The notes beneath the pieces are model-generated. The model saw nothing but the letters and a program-made list of their open reading frames with translations, had not been told where the DNA came from and searched no databases. 64,000 bases of DNA, taken from assembly GCA_934446565.1 (NCBI GenBank), contig CAKSEO010000004.1, forward strand, positions 22,934 through 86,933, in the 5' to 3' direction. Shown piece after piece: positions 55,931 to 64,000 of this stretch. The position numbers and the translations under genes are program-made. Within the stretch, counting starts at the first letter, position 1, and every line of letters starts with the position of its first letter. This stretch comes from an uncultured Oscillospiraceae bacterium (GTDB lineage: Bacteria; Bacillota; Clostridia; Oscillospirales; Ruminococcaceae).

Positions 55931-58609
55931 TCACGATTTTTTTGTGCAATTGCAAATGATGTGCAACAATTTGAGCTTCCGCGGCGAACTGAACGGCTTG
56001 ACAGACGCCAGCAGGCAGTCGAGCTGCTCCAGGAGCAGGTCACGCTCAGGCTCGGAAATATTGTGGCTTCCGAACTCCATTTTCTCCAGCAGCTCCGTGC
56101 ATTCCGACAGCCCGGAACCAAATTTCTGGTCTGCCCTGCGGAAGAAATCCACGGGAAGCTCGCCGTTCGACGGAGCAACTCCGTGCTCCTCAAGCAGGTC
56201 AAGTATCAGTCGGTAAATCTGACCCGATCGGAGAGTCGGCTCTCCGGATTTAAGGCTGCCGAGCACCTTCAGTGCGCGTTTCCGGAGCGCCTGGTACTTC
56301 GAAACAACCACTATCAGCACTATGACCACAGCGATAAGCACAGCGGCAAGCGGCAGGAACGGCGCTATAACGTCCATTATGCCGGGAGCAGCCGGTGCGT
56401 CAACAACGCTGGGATCGGCTGTTGTTCCGGGATTCTCCGGCTCCACCGGAGCAGGTACGTCGTCCGGCGCGGTCTGCTCCGGACGGGATTCCGCAGGGCG
56501 TTCAGGGCGGCTTTCAGTCGCTTCGTGCGTACTGTCACTCTCCACGGGCAGCGGCTCTTTCCGGTCGGGGTATGCTGCGGAGCTTGTCGGGTCGAACGTC
56601 GCCCAGCCGTACTCGCCGAGGTAGACCTCGACCCAGGCGTGCAGGTTCTTTTCGCGGAGCAGCACGGAATTGCTGCCGTCCGCGCTTTCAACGTAGAATC
56701 CGGTGCAGTAACGCGCGGGTATCCCCAGTTCGCGCAGTATCAGCGTCATCGCGCTGGCGTACAGAGAGCAGTGACCGCGCTTCGTGTCGTTAAGGAACTG
56801 CATTACCGGATTAATGCTGTTGTTGCTGCCGTCCAGTGAGTAGGTGTAGTTCTCGCGGAGGTAATCGCTCACAAGCTCGGCTACCCAGTAACGTCTGTCC
56901 GGTGAAACGTTATCTTCCGCCGCAATGTCAGCAATATCCGGAAATTCGCGCTCAATGTAATCGTTGATATCCTCGCGGTAATCGTCAGGAATGCCAAGGT
57001 AGGTGCTGTTGACATAATCCTCATAATTGGAGATCACGTCCGGCTCGGTCATGCCCGGCACTACAGAAGAATAGATATCGTTGACAGTACATCCGGCGTC
57101 TAGAAACGCATACGCCGTCTTAGAAATGTACATCAAACCGTTGGAATCCGATTCGTTGTTTGTAAATTGCGGTACGATAGCGGTGCACTGAACACTGTTC
57201 ACATGCCCGCCGGCGCTGTCAGATACCCTCACTGCGTAATCTGCGAACACGTCGAAGCTGTCATTTTCGTAGAATGAAAAATCCGCCGTATACGCCGGTA
57301 GGAACACGACATTAGTGTCACACAGGTAGTCTATCGTAACGTCAGAGGTCGTGACGACCGGGTTATCCTCCCCGTTGCCGTACAAGTCCTGGTTTCCGGT
57401 CGCGGAGAGCAGCGCGGCAATGACCCTGCCCTCGCAGGGACGGTAGGTATCTTTCAGCCCTGAAGAACTCCAGAGCTGCGGCTCATTGCTTACAGCAGTA
57501 GTCCAGGAAGTCCCGGCGAAATCTATCCCGATATCGCCGCGGAGGTAGAAAGGACGGTCGCCGGTGTAACCCACGCGGATTATCTCCCGCTCTCCCCTGC
57601 CCGGGGTTATGATGTTCAGCGAATCCTGCTTGGATTTTCCGCCGTGGGTGAAGTATTCGGAGGCTGCTCCCTGCTCAAATGGGGACTGCGAAACGCTGCC
57701 GTCCGACGCGAGACTGGTAACGAATTCGTACGCCTTGGAATAGTCGATGCTCCCTCCCGCAGGAATTATCGCAGCGCCCACCATAAGGCAGACAGCCGCC
57801 AGAGCCGCGCAGTACATTCCCACGCTGAAATACTTGGAATTGAAGTTGCATTTCATCTCAATGCGCTTGAAATAGGGCGCAGAGCGGATACGGTGCATGA
57901 ATGTCCGTTCCTCGTGCAGCAGTCTGCGGCGGTAATCCGACGTGCTGCTGTGTTTCACGGCAAGTCCGCCGGAATAGTTCCTGCGTATAGCGGTGAGCCC
58001 TGCGAGCGAAGCAAGCGCCGGGATGAGCCACAGAGAAAACTCCAGCCGCTCCGAAATGAGTGCCGGAACGCACAGCGCAATAAAAGTAACCACCGCCGGA
58101 ACAGGAACAAGCCTGCCGGAAAAGCAGGCTGAAATTATCAGGCTGTAAACTGCGCAGAGCAGCAGCGTACCCAGGAGCACGCCCTCAACATAGAGCGGGT
58201 TGAGCCCGTCAAGTATCTCTCCCCTGTGAAACAGGAAACGTCTCGGATAAAGAAAACGCCCCTCGACAGTAAGCATGCACGCGTCAGCAAAATAGCTCAG
58301 TCTGCGGACAAGCTCGTCCCACTGGAACCAGACGAAAGCCCCTCCGACAAGCGCCAGCGCGGGAACTGCAAAGCGCTTCCTTACAAATGTGAACAGAGCG
58401 CAGAACGCGCAGCATAATGCCGCGCTTATCCCCGCCATCAGCGGCACGCTGACCGGGAATCCAAGCTCGGCAACTATATACGCGAACGAGCTTCCACAAA
58501 ACAGCGCCGCAAGAAGTATCTTCTTTATAACAAGCAGCGGAGTGACCGGTTTGGAACAGTAATATCTGTCGTAGACGAGCACTCCGTCTGAAAAGAAATC
58601 TTTAGTCAT
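55931..58609 (-). CDS. Membrane transglutaminase-like protein
   Basis: An 892-residue protein with about seven membrane helices in the first 285 residues, a large outer region (about 285-750) with a transglutaminase core, one more helix (about 752-770) and a cytoplasmic DUF4129-like tail. The triad is C614 (RGHCSLYASAM), H657 (NLHAWVEV) and D673 (TFDPT). A Pro/Glu-rich linker follows the core. Such proteins are usually encoded with MoxR and DUF58 genes; here the partner is a tubulin-like gene 15 bases upstream. It may crosslink or cut proteins at the cell surface. Confidence 0.9.
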   Translation of the reverse strand: MTKDFFSDGVLVYDRYYCSKPVTPLLVIKKILLAALFCGSSFAYIVAELGFPVSVPLMAGISAALCCAFCALFTFVRKRFAVPALALVGGAFVWFQWDELVRRLSYFADACMLTVEGRFLYPRRFLFHRGEILDGLNPLYVEGVLLGTLLLCAVYSLIISACFSGRLVPVPAVVTFIALCVPALISERLEFSLWLIPALASLAGLTAIRRNYSGGLAVKHSSTSDYRRRLLHEERTFMHRIRSAPYFKRIEMKCNFNSKYFSVGMYCAALAAVCLMVGAAIIPAGGSIDYSKAYEFVTSLASDGSVSQSPFEQGAASEYFTHGGKSKQDSLNIITPGRGEREIIRVGYTGDRPFYLRGDIGIDFAGTSWTTAVSNEPQLWSSSGLKDTYRPCEGRVIAALLSATGNQDLYGNGEDNPVVTTSDVTIDYLCDTNVVFLPAYTADFSFYENDSFDVFADYAVRVSDSAGGHVNSVQCTAIVPQFTNNESDSNGLMYISKTAYAFLDAGCTVNDIYSSVVPGMTEPDVISNYEDYVNSTYLGIPDDYREDINDYIEREFPDIADIAAEDNVSPDRRYWVAELVSDYLRENYTYSLDGSNNSINPVMQFLNDTKRGHCSLYASAMTLILRELGIPARYCTGFYVESADGSNSVLLREKNLHAWVEVYLGEYGWATFDPTSSAAYPDRKEPLPVESDSTHEATESRPERPAESRPEQTAPDDVPAPVEPENPGTTADPSVVDAPAAPGIMDVIAPFLPLAAVLIAVVIVLIVVVSKYQALRKRALKVLGSLKSGEPTLRSGQIYRLILDLLEEHGVAPSNGELPVDFFRRADQKFGSGLSECTELLEKMEFGSHNISEPERDLLLEQLDCLLASVKPFSSPRKLKLLHIICNCTKKS

Positions 58610-58624
58610 TTAACAGTCCTTTTA

Positions 58625-60916
58625 TCAGGAGAATATCCTGATACCGTGTTTTTTCAGCGAGTCGTTGACATACGCGTAATGCATGTTCTCCCACTGGTCG
58701 TAGCCGCTGAACTTCTCAAGCTGTACGCCGCCGCAAATCGCGGACGCTACCGTCAGGTGAGCGCAGATGGAGCCGTTCCAGATGTAGTTAACGCCGCGGA
58801 ACTGCTTGCGCAGCGAGATTATGTCCTCCTGGCGTATCGCGTTAGGGCATATTATCCTTGTAATGGAGAAACTGTCGTCAACCGGCGCGGAGACCTCCAC
58901 CTCGGAAACGCAGTCGCTGATGGAACTGCCGACGCGTCCCGGATGTCCCGCCCACTCGCACATCTCGCTGTAGGTCATCGACAGCTTTTCCGCGAAGCAC
59001 TGGCGCAGTATCGTCACGACCGCCCTGCCCAGCGCACGCTCGTCGTCCTCCGGGAGATTCAGTATACCGGAATCCCTGAAGCACTTTTCGAGCTTTTCAT
59101 CAGGTATTTCGTCGGAAAGCTGATCCAGCTTCGTGCGGATGTCATCGTCGTTTATGTCGAACGCTTCTGTCATTACCGCATTTTCGTCGGGGAGCTGCTT
59201 TATCGAATCAATTATTCCGCCGCGGTTCACCGATATTTCCTCGAACGGGTCTATCGCCTTTTGCAGTACGTTTTCATAATACTCCGTCAGCTTATCGCTC
59301 AGCGCCTGATAGAATTCGATCATCGGCGTACTTGTGGATACGTCCGCGCTTGCGTCCGCGTAGTTTTTCAAATCGACCAGGTACTGCTCCACTGCCTTTC
59401 CTGAAAACAGCGTTGCGGAACGCACCTTTCGCATCGCCGCGCGCTCAAGGTCGCGGGTGCGGTTCTTCTGGTCGGACAGCTCCTCCGCTTCGGACTTTAT
59501 TTTCGCCTGCGCAACGCGAAGCTCCGCAAGGCACTTTTTGATTATCTCCTGCGCGTAGAAAGGTCCCTTTGCAAAATCAGTCTTTGCCGATTCGCAGTCG
59601 GTTATCACGCTGTCCGAGATCTCCTTGACAAGCACTGGAGTTCCGTTGGTAACAGCGGCACTCATCGCGCTCACCCATTTCTCCACCAGCGACAGCGCAG
59701 CTTCTCCGCCGCCCTTTATCGCCCTTGCGGAAAACGCAGGGTCGGCATGCTCGTCGATGTCGAGCGTCGGAAGCTGCCCGCTCTTGGAAGCTACCAGTTC
59801 TGCATTCGGCGTAACAAGCCCGGAATAGCGCTTCAGCGCCATTTCGCCGACATTGTTCCTGTTGAGGGAACGGTTCAGACGTGCGAACACCTTTATCGCA
59901 AGGTAGGACATCATCTTCCCCGCAGGGACTTCGCAGCCTCTTACTCCTGCGGAGAGATACCTGAACTCATGCGACGCGTCCGACCTCAGCATATTATAGG
60001 ACACAATGCGCTCTGCGTCGTCGTCCTTGCTGAAGATTATCTCCATACGGTTGAGTATCTTCTCTGCGGTACGGGTCATCGTCAGGTCATAGCTCTCCGC
60101 CGCCGGAATAAGGAAGCAGGCGCTGTACGGCGGCTTTTCGGAATCCACCTCAAAGGCGCGGCTGTACTTCTGCGCGAATCGCTTGTGGCTCTGCTGGAAC
60201 TTATCAAGCTCCGACTTTGCAACGATGGTGTTCGCGGAATAGCAGCCAACGTCGCGCTGGTCAGTTTCGACAAGCGCGGCAGTATCTGCGGCGAAGAAGT
60301 ATCCCGTCACCTTGACAGGGTAGCTGACGTCAGCAAACAGCTTCGTCAGGATATACGGCAGGTCGATGAACATGCCTCCGCAGAAGATATCCCCCAGGTT
60401 TCCGGTGATGACTATCTCCAGGGAATGGTCGCTGCCGCCGAAATCCGCCATCGCCTCGCCGGTCAGCTTCATTATCTGCTTCAGGTAATGGAACAGGGCT
60501 ATCCTGCCGCACTGACGCTTAGTCAGTCCGTAGGTAGGCGCCGCCGGGGAATAGTTTTTCAGCCCGCTGTCGAACCACGTCTGCGCGGACTCCGGCAGCT
60601 TCGCCGGATTGTTGAGGTACTTGTATATCGATTCCTCCGGGTCTATCGGAAGCGTGAAGCCGTCACCCGGGACTGAACCCTCGTAAGAGAGCTCGCCCAG
60701 CTGAGTTTCCTCGCCGATAGAGAGGAATCTCACCTTCTTCGGATCCTTTCCGAATCGCTTTTCCGTAAGGTGCATGCAGCGCAGGACACAGTCTACGCCG
60801 TTTTTGCCTATTCCTATAACAAACAGTCTGTTCATGCCAAAATGGCTTTTCTGCCCGTCGTAGAGCTTCATTATCCTCTCAGGCTTTAACCATTCCATTT
60901 TCTGTTCGATATTCAC
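58625..60916 (-). CDS. Tubulin-like protein with eroded nucleotide loop
   Basis: A 763-residue cytoplasmic protein. The N-terminus (LFVIGIGKNGVDCVLRCMH at about 31-49) and the segment EIVITGNLGDIFCGGMFIDL (about 167-186) follow the layout of the bacterial tubulin-like family (Pfam Tubulin_2), where the second segment normally reads GGTGSG. Here it is GDIFCGG, so nucleotide binding may be weak or lost. A helical region (about 455-640) includes a probable coiled coil. I start at GTG 60916, eight bases after AAGGGG. The gene lies between a nitrilase and a transglutaminase in one transcript. Confidence 0.7.
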   Translation of the reverse strand: MNIEQKMEWLKPERIMKLYDGQKSHFGMNRLFVIGIGKNGVDCVLRCMHLTEKRFGKDPKKVRFLSIGEETQLGELSYEGSVPGDGFTLPIDPEESIYKYLNNPAKLPESAQTWFDSGLKNYSPAAPTYGLTKRQCGRIALFHYLKQIMKLTGEAMADFGGSDHSLEIVITGNLGDIFCGGMFIDLPYILTKLFADVSYPVKVTGYFFAADTAALVETDQRDVGCYSANTIVAKSELDKFQQSHKRFAQKYSRAFEVDSEKPPYSACFLIPAAESYDLTMTRTAEKILNRMEIIFSKDDDAERIVSYNMLRSDASHEFRYLSAGVRGCEVPAGKMMSYLAIKVFARLNRSLNRNNVGEMALKRYSGLVTPNAELVASKSGQLPTLDIDEHADPAFSARAIKGGGEAALSLVEKWVSAMSAAVTNGTPVLVKEISDSVITDCESAKTDFAKGPFYAQEIIKKCLAELRVAQAKIKSEAEELSDQKNRTRDLERAAMRKVRSATLFSGKAVEQYLVDLKNYADASADVSTSTPMIEFYQALSDKLTEYYENVLQKAIDPFEEISVNRGGIIDSIKQLPDENAVMTEAFDINDDDIRTKLDQLSDEIPDEKLEKCFRDSGILNLPEDDERALGRAVVTILRQCFAEKLSMTYSEMCEWAGHPGRVGSSISDCVSEVEVSAPVDDSFSITRIICPNAIRQEDIISLRKQFRGVNYIWNGSICAHLTVASAICGGVQLEKFSGYDQWENMHYAYVNDSLKKHGIRIFS

Positions 60917-60939
60917 GAAAAGCACCCCTTAGTCAACAT

Positions 60940-61722
60940 TTAATAAACGTAAAAATCTCTGTATAAGTCGTTTCTTCTGTCGTTCTTTACCGGGAACTCC
61001 GCCCTGATGTTCTCGCATTCAGCGGCGGACACCTCCGCATAAATCAGTTTTTCATCGCCAATTCCGCCGGAAACCATCCGCAGCCCGGTCGGAGCATATA
61101 TCCCGCTTTCGCCTAAGTAGATCAGCCCGTTCCCAGAGCCGCAGCGGTTACATCCCGCAATGTAGCTCTGGCACTCTATCGCCCGAGACTTTAGCAGAGT
61201 CAGCCAGTGCATGCACCTGCTGTCAGGCCAGTTCGCTATATTTATAATGAGATGACATTTCCTGGACAGCTCCATGTACAGCTCCGGGAAACGCAGGTCG
61301 TAGCATATCGTCAGCCCAACTCTGACTCCGCACAATTCTACGGTGGCAAGGCTGTTTCCGGCGGTATAGACTGCTGTTTCGCCCCCGTAAGAAAACGGAT
61401 GTATCTTGTCGTATTTCACGATGATGTCACCGCCGCTTGCGATACAGAAGCGGTTAGTTATGACTTCCCCGGATTTACACGCAAACCCGAATCCTACCGC
61501 AATTCCATATTGCTTCGAAAGCGCCGCGAAATCCCGCACAGTATCCCCGTCGGGAGTCTCCGCGATTTCTCTGTTCATCGAGAATCCAGTCAGCGTTAGC
61601 TCCGGGAACACTATGAGGTCGGCGCTGTTTTCAGACGCCTCTTTGACGAACCCCTCGCATTTCAGCAGGTTTTCCGCCTTATTTTCCCGGGATATATCCA
61701 TTTGTGCAACGCATAACTTCAA
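60940..61722 (-). CDS. Nitrilase-superfamily carbon-nitrogen hydrolase
   Basis: A 260-residue amidase of the nitrilase fold, most like omega-amidases. The Glu-Lys-Cys triad is E41 (FPELTLTGF), K106 (KYDKIHPF) and C140 (TICYDLRFPEL). I start at TTG 61722 (MKLCVAQMD), eight bases after GGAGG; the TTG two codons upstream is too close to that site. It is first in the nitrilase, tubulin-like, transglutaminase unit, with a perfect promoter about 50 bases upstream. Substrate unknown. Confidence 0.9.
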   Translation of the reverse strand: MKLCVAQMDISRENKAENLLKCEGFVKEASENSADLIVFPELTLTGFSMNREIAETPDGDTVRDFAALSKQYGIAVGFGFACKSGEVITNRFCIASGGDIIVKYDKIHPFSYGGETAVYTAGNSLATVELCGVRVGLTICYDLRFPELYMELSRKCHLIINIANWPDSRCMHWLTLLKSRAIECQSYIAGCNRCGSGNGLIYLGESGIYAPTGLRMVSGGIGDEKLIYAEVSAAECENIRAEFPVKNDRRNDLYRDFYVY

Positions 61723-61775
61723 ATCCAACGCCTCCAGAAAACCTAAATCGTAAAGTAATTAGTTTCTATGTAATT

Positions 61776-61804
61776 ATTATACAATAATTCATCTGATTTG
61801 TCAA
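61776..61804 (-). promoter_or_regulatory. Promoter of the nitrilase/tubulin-like/transglutaminase unit
   Basis: Perfect TTGACA (61799-61804) and TATAAT (61776-61781), spacer 17. Confidence 0.85.
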
Positions 61805-61853
61805 CACGAAATGTAACTGTTACATAAATTATTTTAAATCTTGCGGTGCAGAT

Positions 61854-62345
61854 TTATTCTGGCTTTTTTCTGCTGCGGAAATATACAACGACCTTGATAA
61901 CCGCTGAAACTGTGTACATAATAAATCCTGCAATGACAGCTGAAACATCCGACAGCATTCCATTTTTTATGAAATGCACGCCGCCATCGGTTTGATTCAT
62001 CACCAACGGGATAGCCACAGTCATTTCGGCAATGATCCCCAGCGCGTTATAAATGACCTGCTTGCCGCTAACTCCGAAAAGGCAGCCCTTTATATTCGCG
62101 CGGATGACCCACCACAAATATGACAGCCCGGCAAAAAACACCAGCCCCGCAGCGCTGCTCTCAACAAAATGCAGGTCGTCGTTGAGGAATACGAACACAG
62201 CCGTTGCCACGCAGTATACGATCAGCGCCTGCACAGTGAGCGCAGTACGCTGCTGATTCTGGCGCTCATCGAATATCTCCTTTTCCGACGAGGGCTCGGC
62301 AAGTATCATCCGCTCGCAGAATTTGTCAAAACTTTTCATGCTCAT
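61854..62345 (-). CDS. DUF6773-like membrane protein
   Basis: A 163-residue protein with four membrane helices (about 38-55, 65-82, 100-116 and 133-152) and an N-terminal soluble part ending in the DERQ motif (EKEIFDERQNQQR). This motif and the neighbouring XRE gene match a family of clostridial membrane proteins of unknown role that are encoded with small HTH regulators. Its start overlaps the stop of that regulator (ATGA). Confidence 0.75.
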   Translation of the reverse strand: MSMKSFDKFCERMILAEPSSEKEIFDERQNQQRTALTVQALIVYCVATAVFVFLNDDLHFVESSAAGLVFFAGLSYLWWVIRANIKGCLFGVSGKQVIYNALGIIAEMTVAIPLVMNQTDGGVHFIKNGMLSDVSAVIAGFIMYTVSAVIKVVVYFRSRKKPE

Positions 62346-62551
62346 TTCGTTTCCTCCTCACTCCAGAACAAGTCGTCAAGCGTCTTTCCAAGCGCCCTGC
62401 ATATCGCAATGCACAAGTTTATCGTGGGGTTATAATCCCCGTTTTCTACCGCGTTTATCGTCTGCCGCGTTACACCCGTTTTCTTTGCGAGAGCGTCCTG
62501 AGAAAGGTCCAGCGCGGCTCTCGCCGCTTTCAGTCTGAGATTTTTCGCCAT
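62342..62551 (-). CDS. XRE-family regulator paired with a membrane protein
   Basis: A 69-residue helix-turn-helix protein (RLKAARAALDLSQDALAKKT, then VTRQTINAVENGDYNPTI), of the short type whose genes precede DUF-type membrane protein genes in clostridia. It probably represses its own two-gene unit. The start follows GGTGAGAAC and there is a promoter just upstream. Confidence 0.9.
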   Translation of the reverse strand: MAKNLRLKAARAALDLSQDALAKKTGVTRQTINAVENGDYNPTINLCIAICRALGKTLDDLFWSEEETK

Positions 62552-62568
62552 GTTCTCACCTCATGCTG

Positions 62569-62597
62569 AGTATAACATATAATTCCCGTTTTGTCAA
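62569..62597 (-). promoter_or_regulatory. Promoter of the XRE/membrane protein pair
   Basis: TTGACA (62592-62597) and TATACT (62569-62574) with a 17-base spacer. Confidence 0.75.
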
Positions 62598-62753
62598 TCA
62601 TATTTTACATTCTGGCAAAAATATTGTATGACTGTTCAGGAAATGAACTTGTGAATTTAATCCCGCTTGTAATTTCCTTTTATATTATCACCCTCCATGC
62701 AAATAGTAATCACTGCGGGGATAATTCCTCAAAATCATGATCGGGGTGAACAA

Positions 62754-63971
62754 ATGTATAACGTGGGAAATACAGAGCGCGCCGCACGCAAAGCGGGAAA
62801 GCTCCTTTCCGTAATGCTCTGCTGGCTCATCGCGGCAGCAGCCGGAGCGCTCGGCTTCTATTATATGATACTTCCCGGAACGCTGAGCGTGGAAGCGTGC
62901 GGGAACGTCTCGTCGAGCTTCTGCGGGGCAAGACTCGTGGAACGTGACGGTGGAACGATCACATACACGCTGTGCGGAATGGACATAAAGCCCGTCCAGA
63001 TACAGCAGAAGCAGCGCAGGCAGCTTATCCCGGGAGGTCAGCCGTTCGGGATAAAGCTCAGGACAGAGGGCGTGATGGTCGTTTCGGTCAACGCAGGCTC
63101 TCCGGCTGAAAAATCCGGGATAAAGCCCGGAGATATGATAACCTCCGTCAACGGGATAGACGTCAGCACCAACTCGGACATAGGCGACGCCGTGCAGCTG
63201 TCGCCGGACTGCTGCGCAGTGATACTGAAACGCGGAAGCACCGAAAAGCAGATAAGGCTCACGCCGGAATCGGCAAACGGCTCCCTGCGATTGGGCGCAT
63301 GGGTCAGGGACAGCGCGGCAGGTATCGGTACGCTGACGTTCGCCGACCCGGAATCGGGAACATTCGCCGGGCTCGGGCACCCGGTCAGCGACGTCACCAC
63401 AGGGGAACTCATGCCGCTTTCCAGCGGCGAGGCGACGGAAGCTGAAATATACAGCACCATCAAGGGCAGAAACGGCGAGACCGGCGAGCTTTGCGGGGAA
63501 CTATGCGAGAATGTGATAGGCTCCATCGACTGCAACACTCCGGTGGGAGTTTTCGGTACGCTGTCCGGAACAGCTTCCGGGGAAACAATGCCGATGGCAT
63601 TCCGGCAGGAGGTCGAATGCGGTCCCGCTACCGTGCTCGCAACGATAAACGGCAGCGTTCCGGAGGAATACAGCATCGAGATAGAGAAAATCAACCTTTG
63701 CGCGCTGAGCGGCACGAAAAGCATGGTGATACGCGTAACGGACGAGCGGCTGCTTGATTCCGCAGGCGGCATCGTCCGCGGGATGAGCGGCAGTCCCATC
63801 ATCCAGAATGGAATGATAGCCGGTGCAGTCACTCATGTGTTTGTAAACGACCCGACGCGGGGGTACGCGGTTTTCGCTGAAACTATGGTGGACGAACTGG
63901 ATTCGAGGGCGGCAGAAGCCGCCCTTCAGCTTGTCGAAAAAGTCCAGCGAAAGCTGGGCTTTTTTACGTAA
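62754..63971 (+). CDS. spoIVB: SpoIVB-type sporulation protease (peptidase S55)
   Basis: A 405-residue serine protease that in Bacillus is secreted from the forespore and activates SpoIVFB, starting sigma-K processing. It has one N-terminal membrane anchor (about 18-40), a PDZ domain (about 95-175, SVNAGSPAEKSGIKPGDMIT) and the S55 domain with His in GLGHPVSD and Ser in RGMSGSPIIQ. I start at 62754 after CGGGGTGAACAA. The last 20 or so residues (from about AAEAALQLVEKVQRKLG) come from a copy of the TCAGCTTGTCG repeat, so the C-terminus may have been extended by it. It suggests an endospore-forming ancestry. Confidence 0.92.
   Translation: MYNVGNTERAARKAGKLLSVMLCWLIAAAAGALGFYYMILPGTLSVEACGNVSSSFCGARLVERDGGTITYTLCGMDIKPVQIQQKQRRQLIPGGQPFGIKLRTEGVMVVSVNAGSPAEKSGIKPGDMITSVNGIDVSTNSDIGDAVQLSPDCCAVILKRGSTEKQIRLTPESANGSLRLGAWVRDSAAGIGTLTFADPESGTFAGLGHPVSDVTTGELMPLSSGEATEAEIYSTIKGRNGETGELCGELCENVIGSIDCNTPVGVFGTLSGTASGETMPMAFRQEVECGPATVLATINGSVPEEYSIEIEKINLCALSGTKSMVIRVTDERLLDSAGGIVRGMSGSPIIQNGMIAGAVTHVFVNDPTRGYAVFAETMVDELDSRAAEAALQLVEKVQRKLGFFT
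63907..63965 (+). repeat. Short TCAGCTTGTCG repeat module at the spoIVB end
   Basis: Hairpin GGGCGGC / GCCGCCC (63907-63924), then TCAGCTTGTCGAAAAA (63926-63941), then hairpin AAAAAGTCCAGC / GCTGGGCTTTTTT. It has the same order as the module after glgA. It overlaps the last codons of spoIVB and should also work as its terminator. Confidence 0.75.
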
Positions 63972-63977
63972 ATATGG

Positions 63978-63996
63978 TATAATAAAAAAGGGTGAT
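63978..63996 (+). promoter_or_regulatory. Probable -10 box and ribosome binding site of the next gene
   Basis: TGGTATAAT (ending about 63983) followed by AAGGGTGA just before the window ends. The -35 box is not clear. Confidence 0.4.
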
Positions 63997-64000
63997 AAAA

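Noticed and set aside
1-64000. CRISPR array or cas genes
   Set aside because: No regularly spaced direct repeats and no Cas protein were seen.
1-64000. rRNA genes or an origin of replication
   Set aside because: No rRNA sequence, dnaA or DnaA-box cluster was seen.

Overview
The window looks like chromosomal DNA from an anaerobic, fibre-degrading clostridial bacterium, most likely Ruminococcus or a close relative in the Oscillospiraceae. This rests on gene content: two lipoprotein GH5 glucanases, a GH26 mannanase-type enzyme, a GH3 beta-glucosidase-type enzyme, glycogen synthase, a SpoIVB sporulation protease, the Firmicutes-type rplU-prp-rpmA-obgE order with a cleavable L27 extension, and many TTGACA-17-TATAAT promoters. 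The species cannot be named from the sequence alone.

Layout. 1-3.6 kb is accessory DNA. It holds small orphan genes sharing a leader sequence, an XRE regulator with iterated operators, a GC-rich element with 16-bp inverted repeats, a DinJ/YoeB-type toxin-antitoxin pair and a candidate small RNA. 3.7-14 kb carries glgA, tRNA-Leu, carB, a GH5 glucanase, hpt with a decayed purine permease, and tcdA coupled to a GH26 enzyme. 14-22.6 kb is a housekeeping block on the minus strand: yebC, yitT-type gene, mrnC, a methyltransferase, obgE, rpmA, prp, rplU, a GGDEF protein, and rplL-rplJ with an L10 leader. 22.7-29.7 kb holds tRNA-Arg, an AraC regulator, a SpoU methyltransferase, a hybrid histidine kinase, a second GH5 enzyme and a LysR regulator. 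29.8-40.7 kb is on the plus strand: a heterodimeric ABC exporter, a candidate non-coding RNA, a polar amino acid ABC importer, a zinc-ribbon membrane protein, iscS-iscU and a TauE/SafE permease. 40.8-54.7 kb is one long minus-strand cluster from tmk through mltG, a U32 protein, GH3 and deoB to mrp. 54.8-61.7 kb has a DHH phosphoesterase and a three-gene unit of nitrilase, tubulin-like protein and transglutaminase. The end carries an XRE/membrane-protein pair and spoIVB.

Functional themes. The glycoside hydrolases fit plant-fibre breakdown: two surface lipoproteins would cut glucan chains outside, while GH3 and GH26 enzymes without signal peptides would act inside on imported oligosaccharides. 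Purine and deoxynucleoside salvage appears to be decaying: a guanine/hypoxanthine-type permease has lost its middle and deoC survives only as a scrap before deoB. A methyltransferase remnant lies at the end of the same cluster.

The most unusual signals are two. First, a repeat family begins with TCAGCTTGTCGAAAA and sits directly beside terminator hairpins. Two copies of about 190-198 bp are each flanked by perfect duplicates of the local terminator hairpin, and the hairpin differs between the two sites. Second, a co-transcribed set pairs a tubulin-like protein having an eroded nucleotide loop with a membrane transglutaminase and a nitrilase-fold enzyme.
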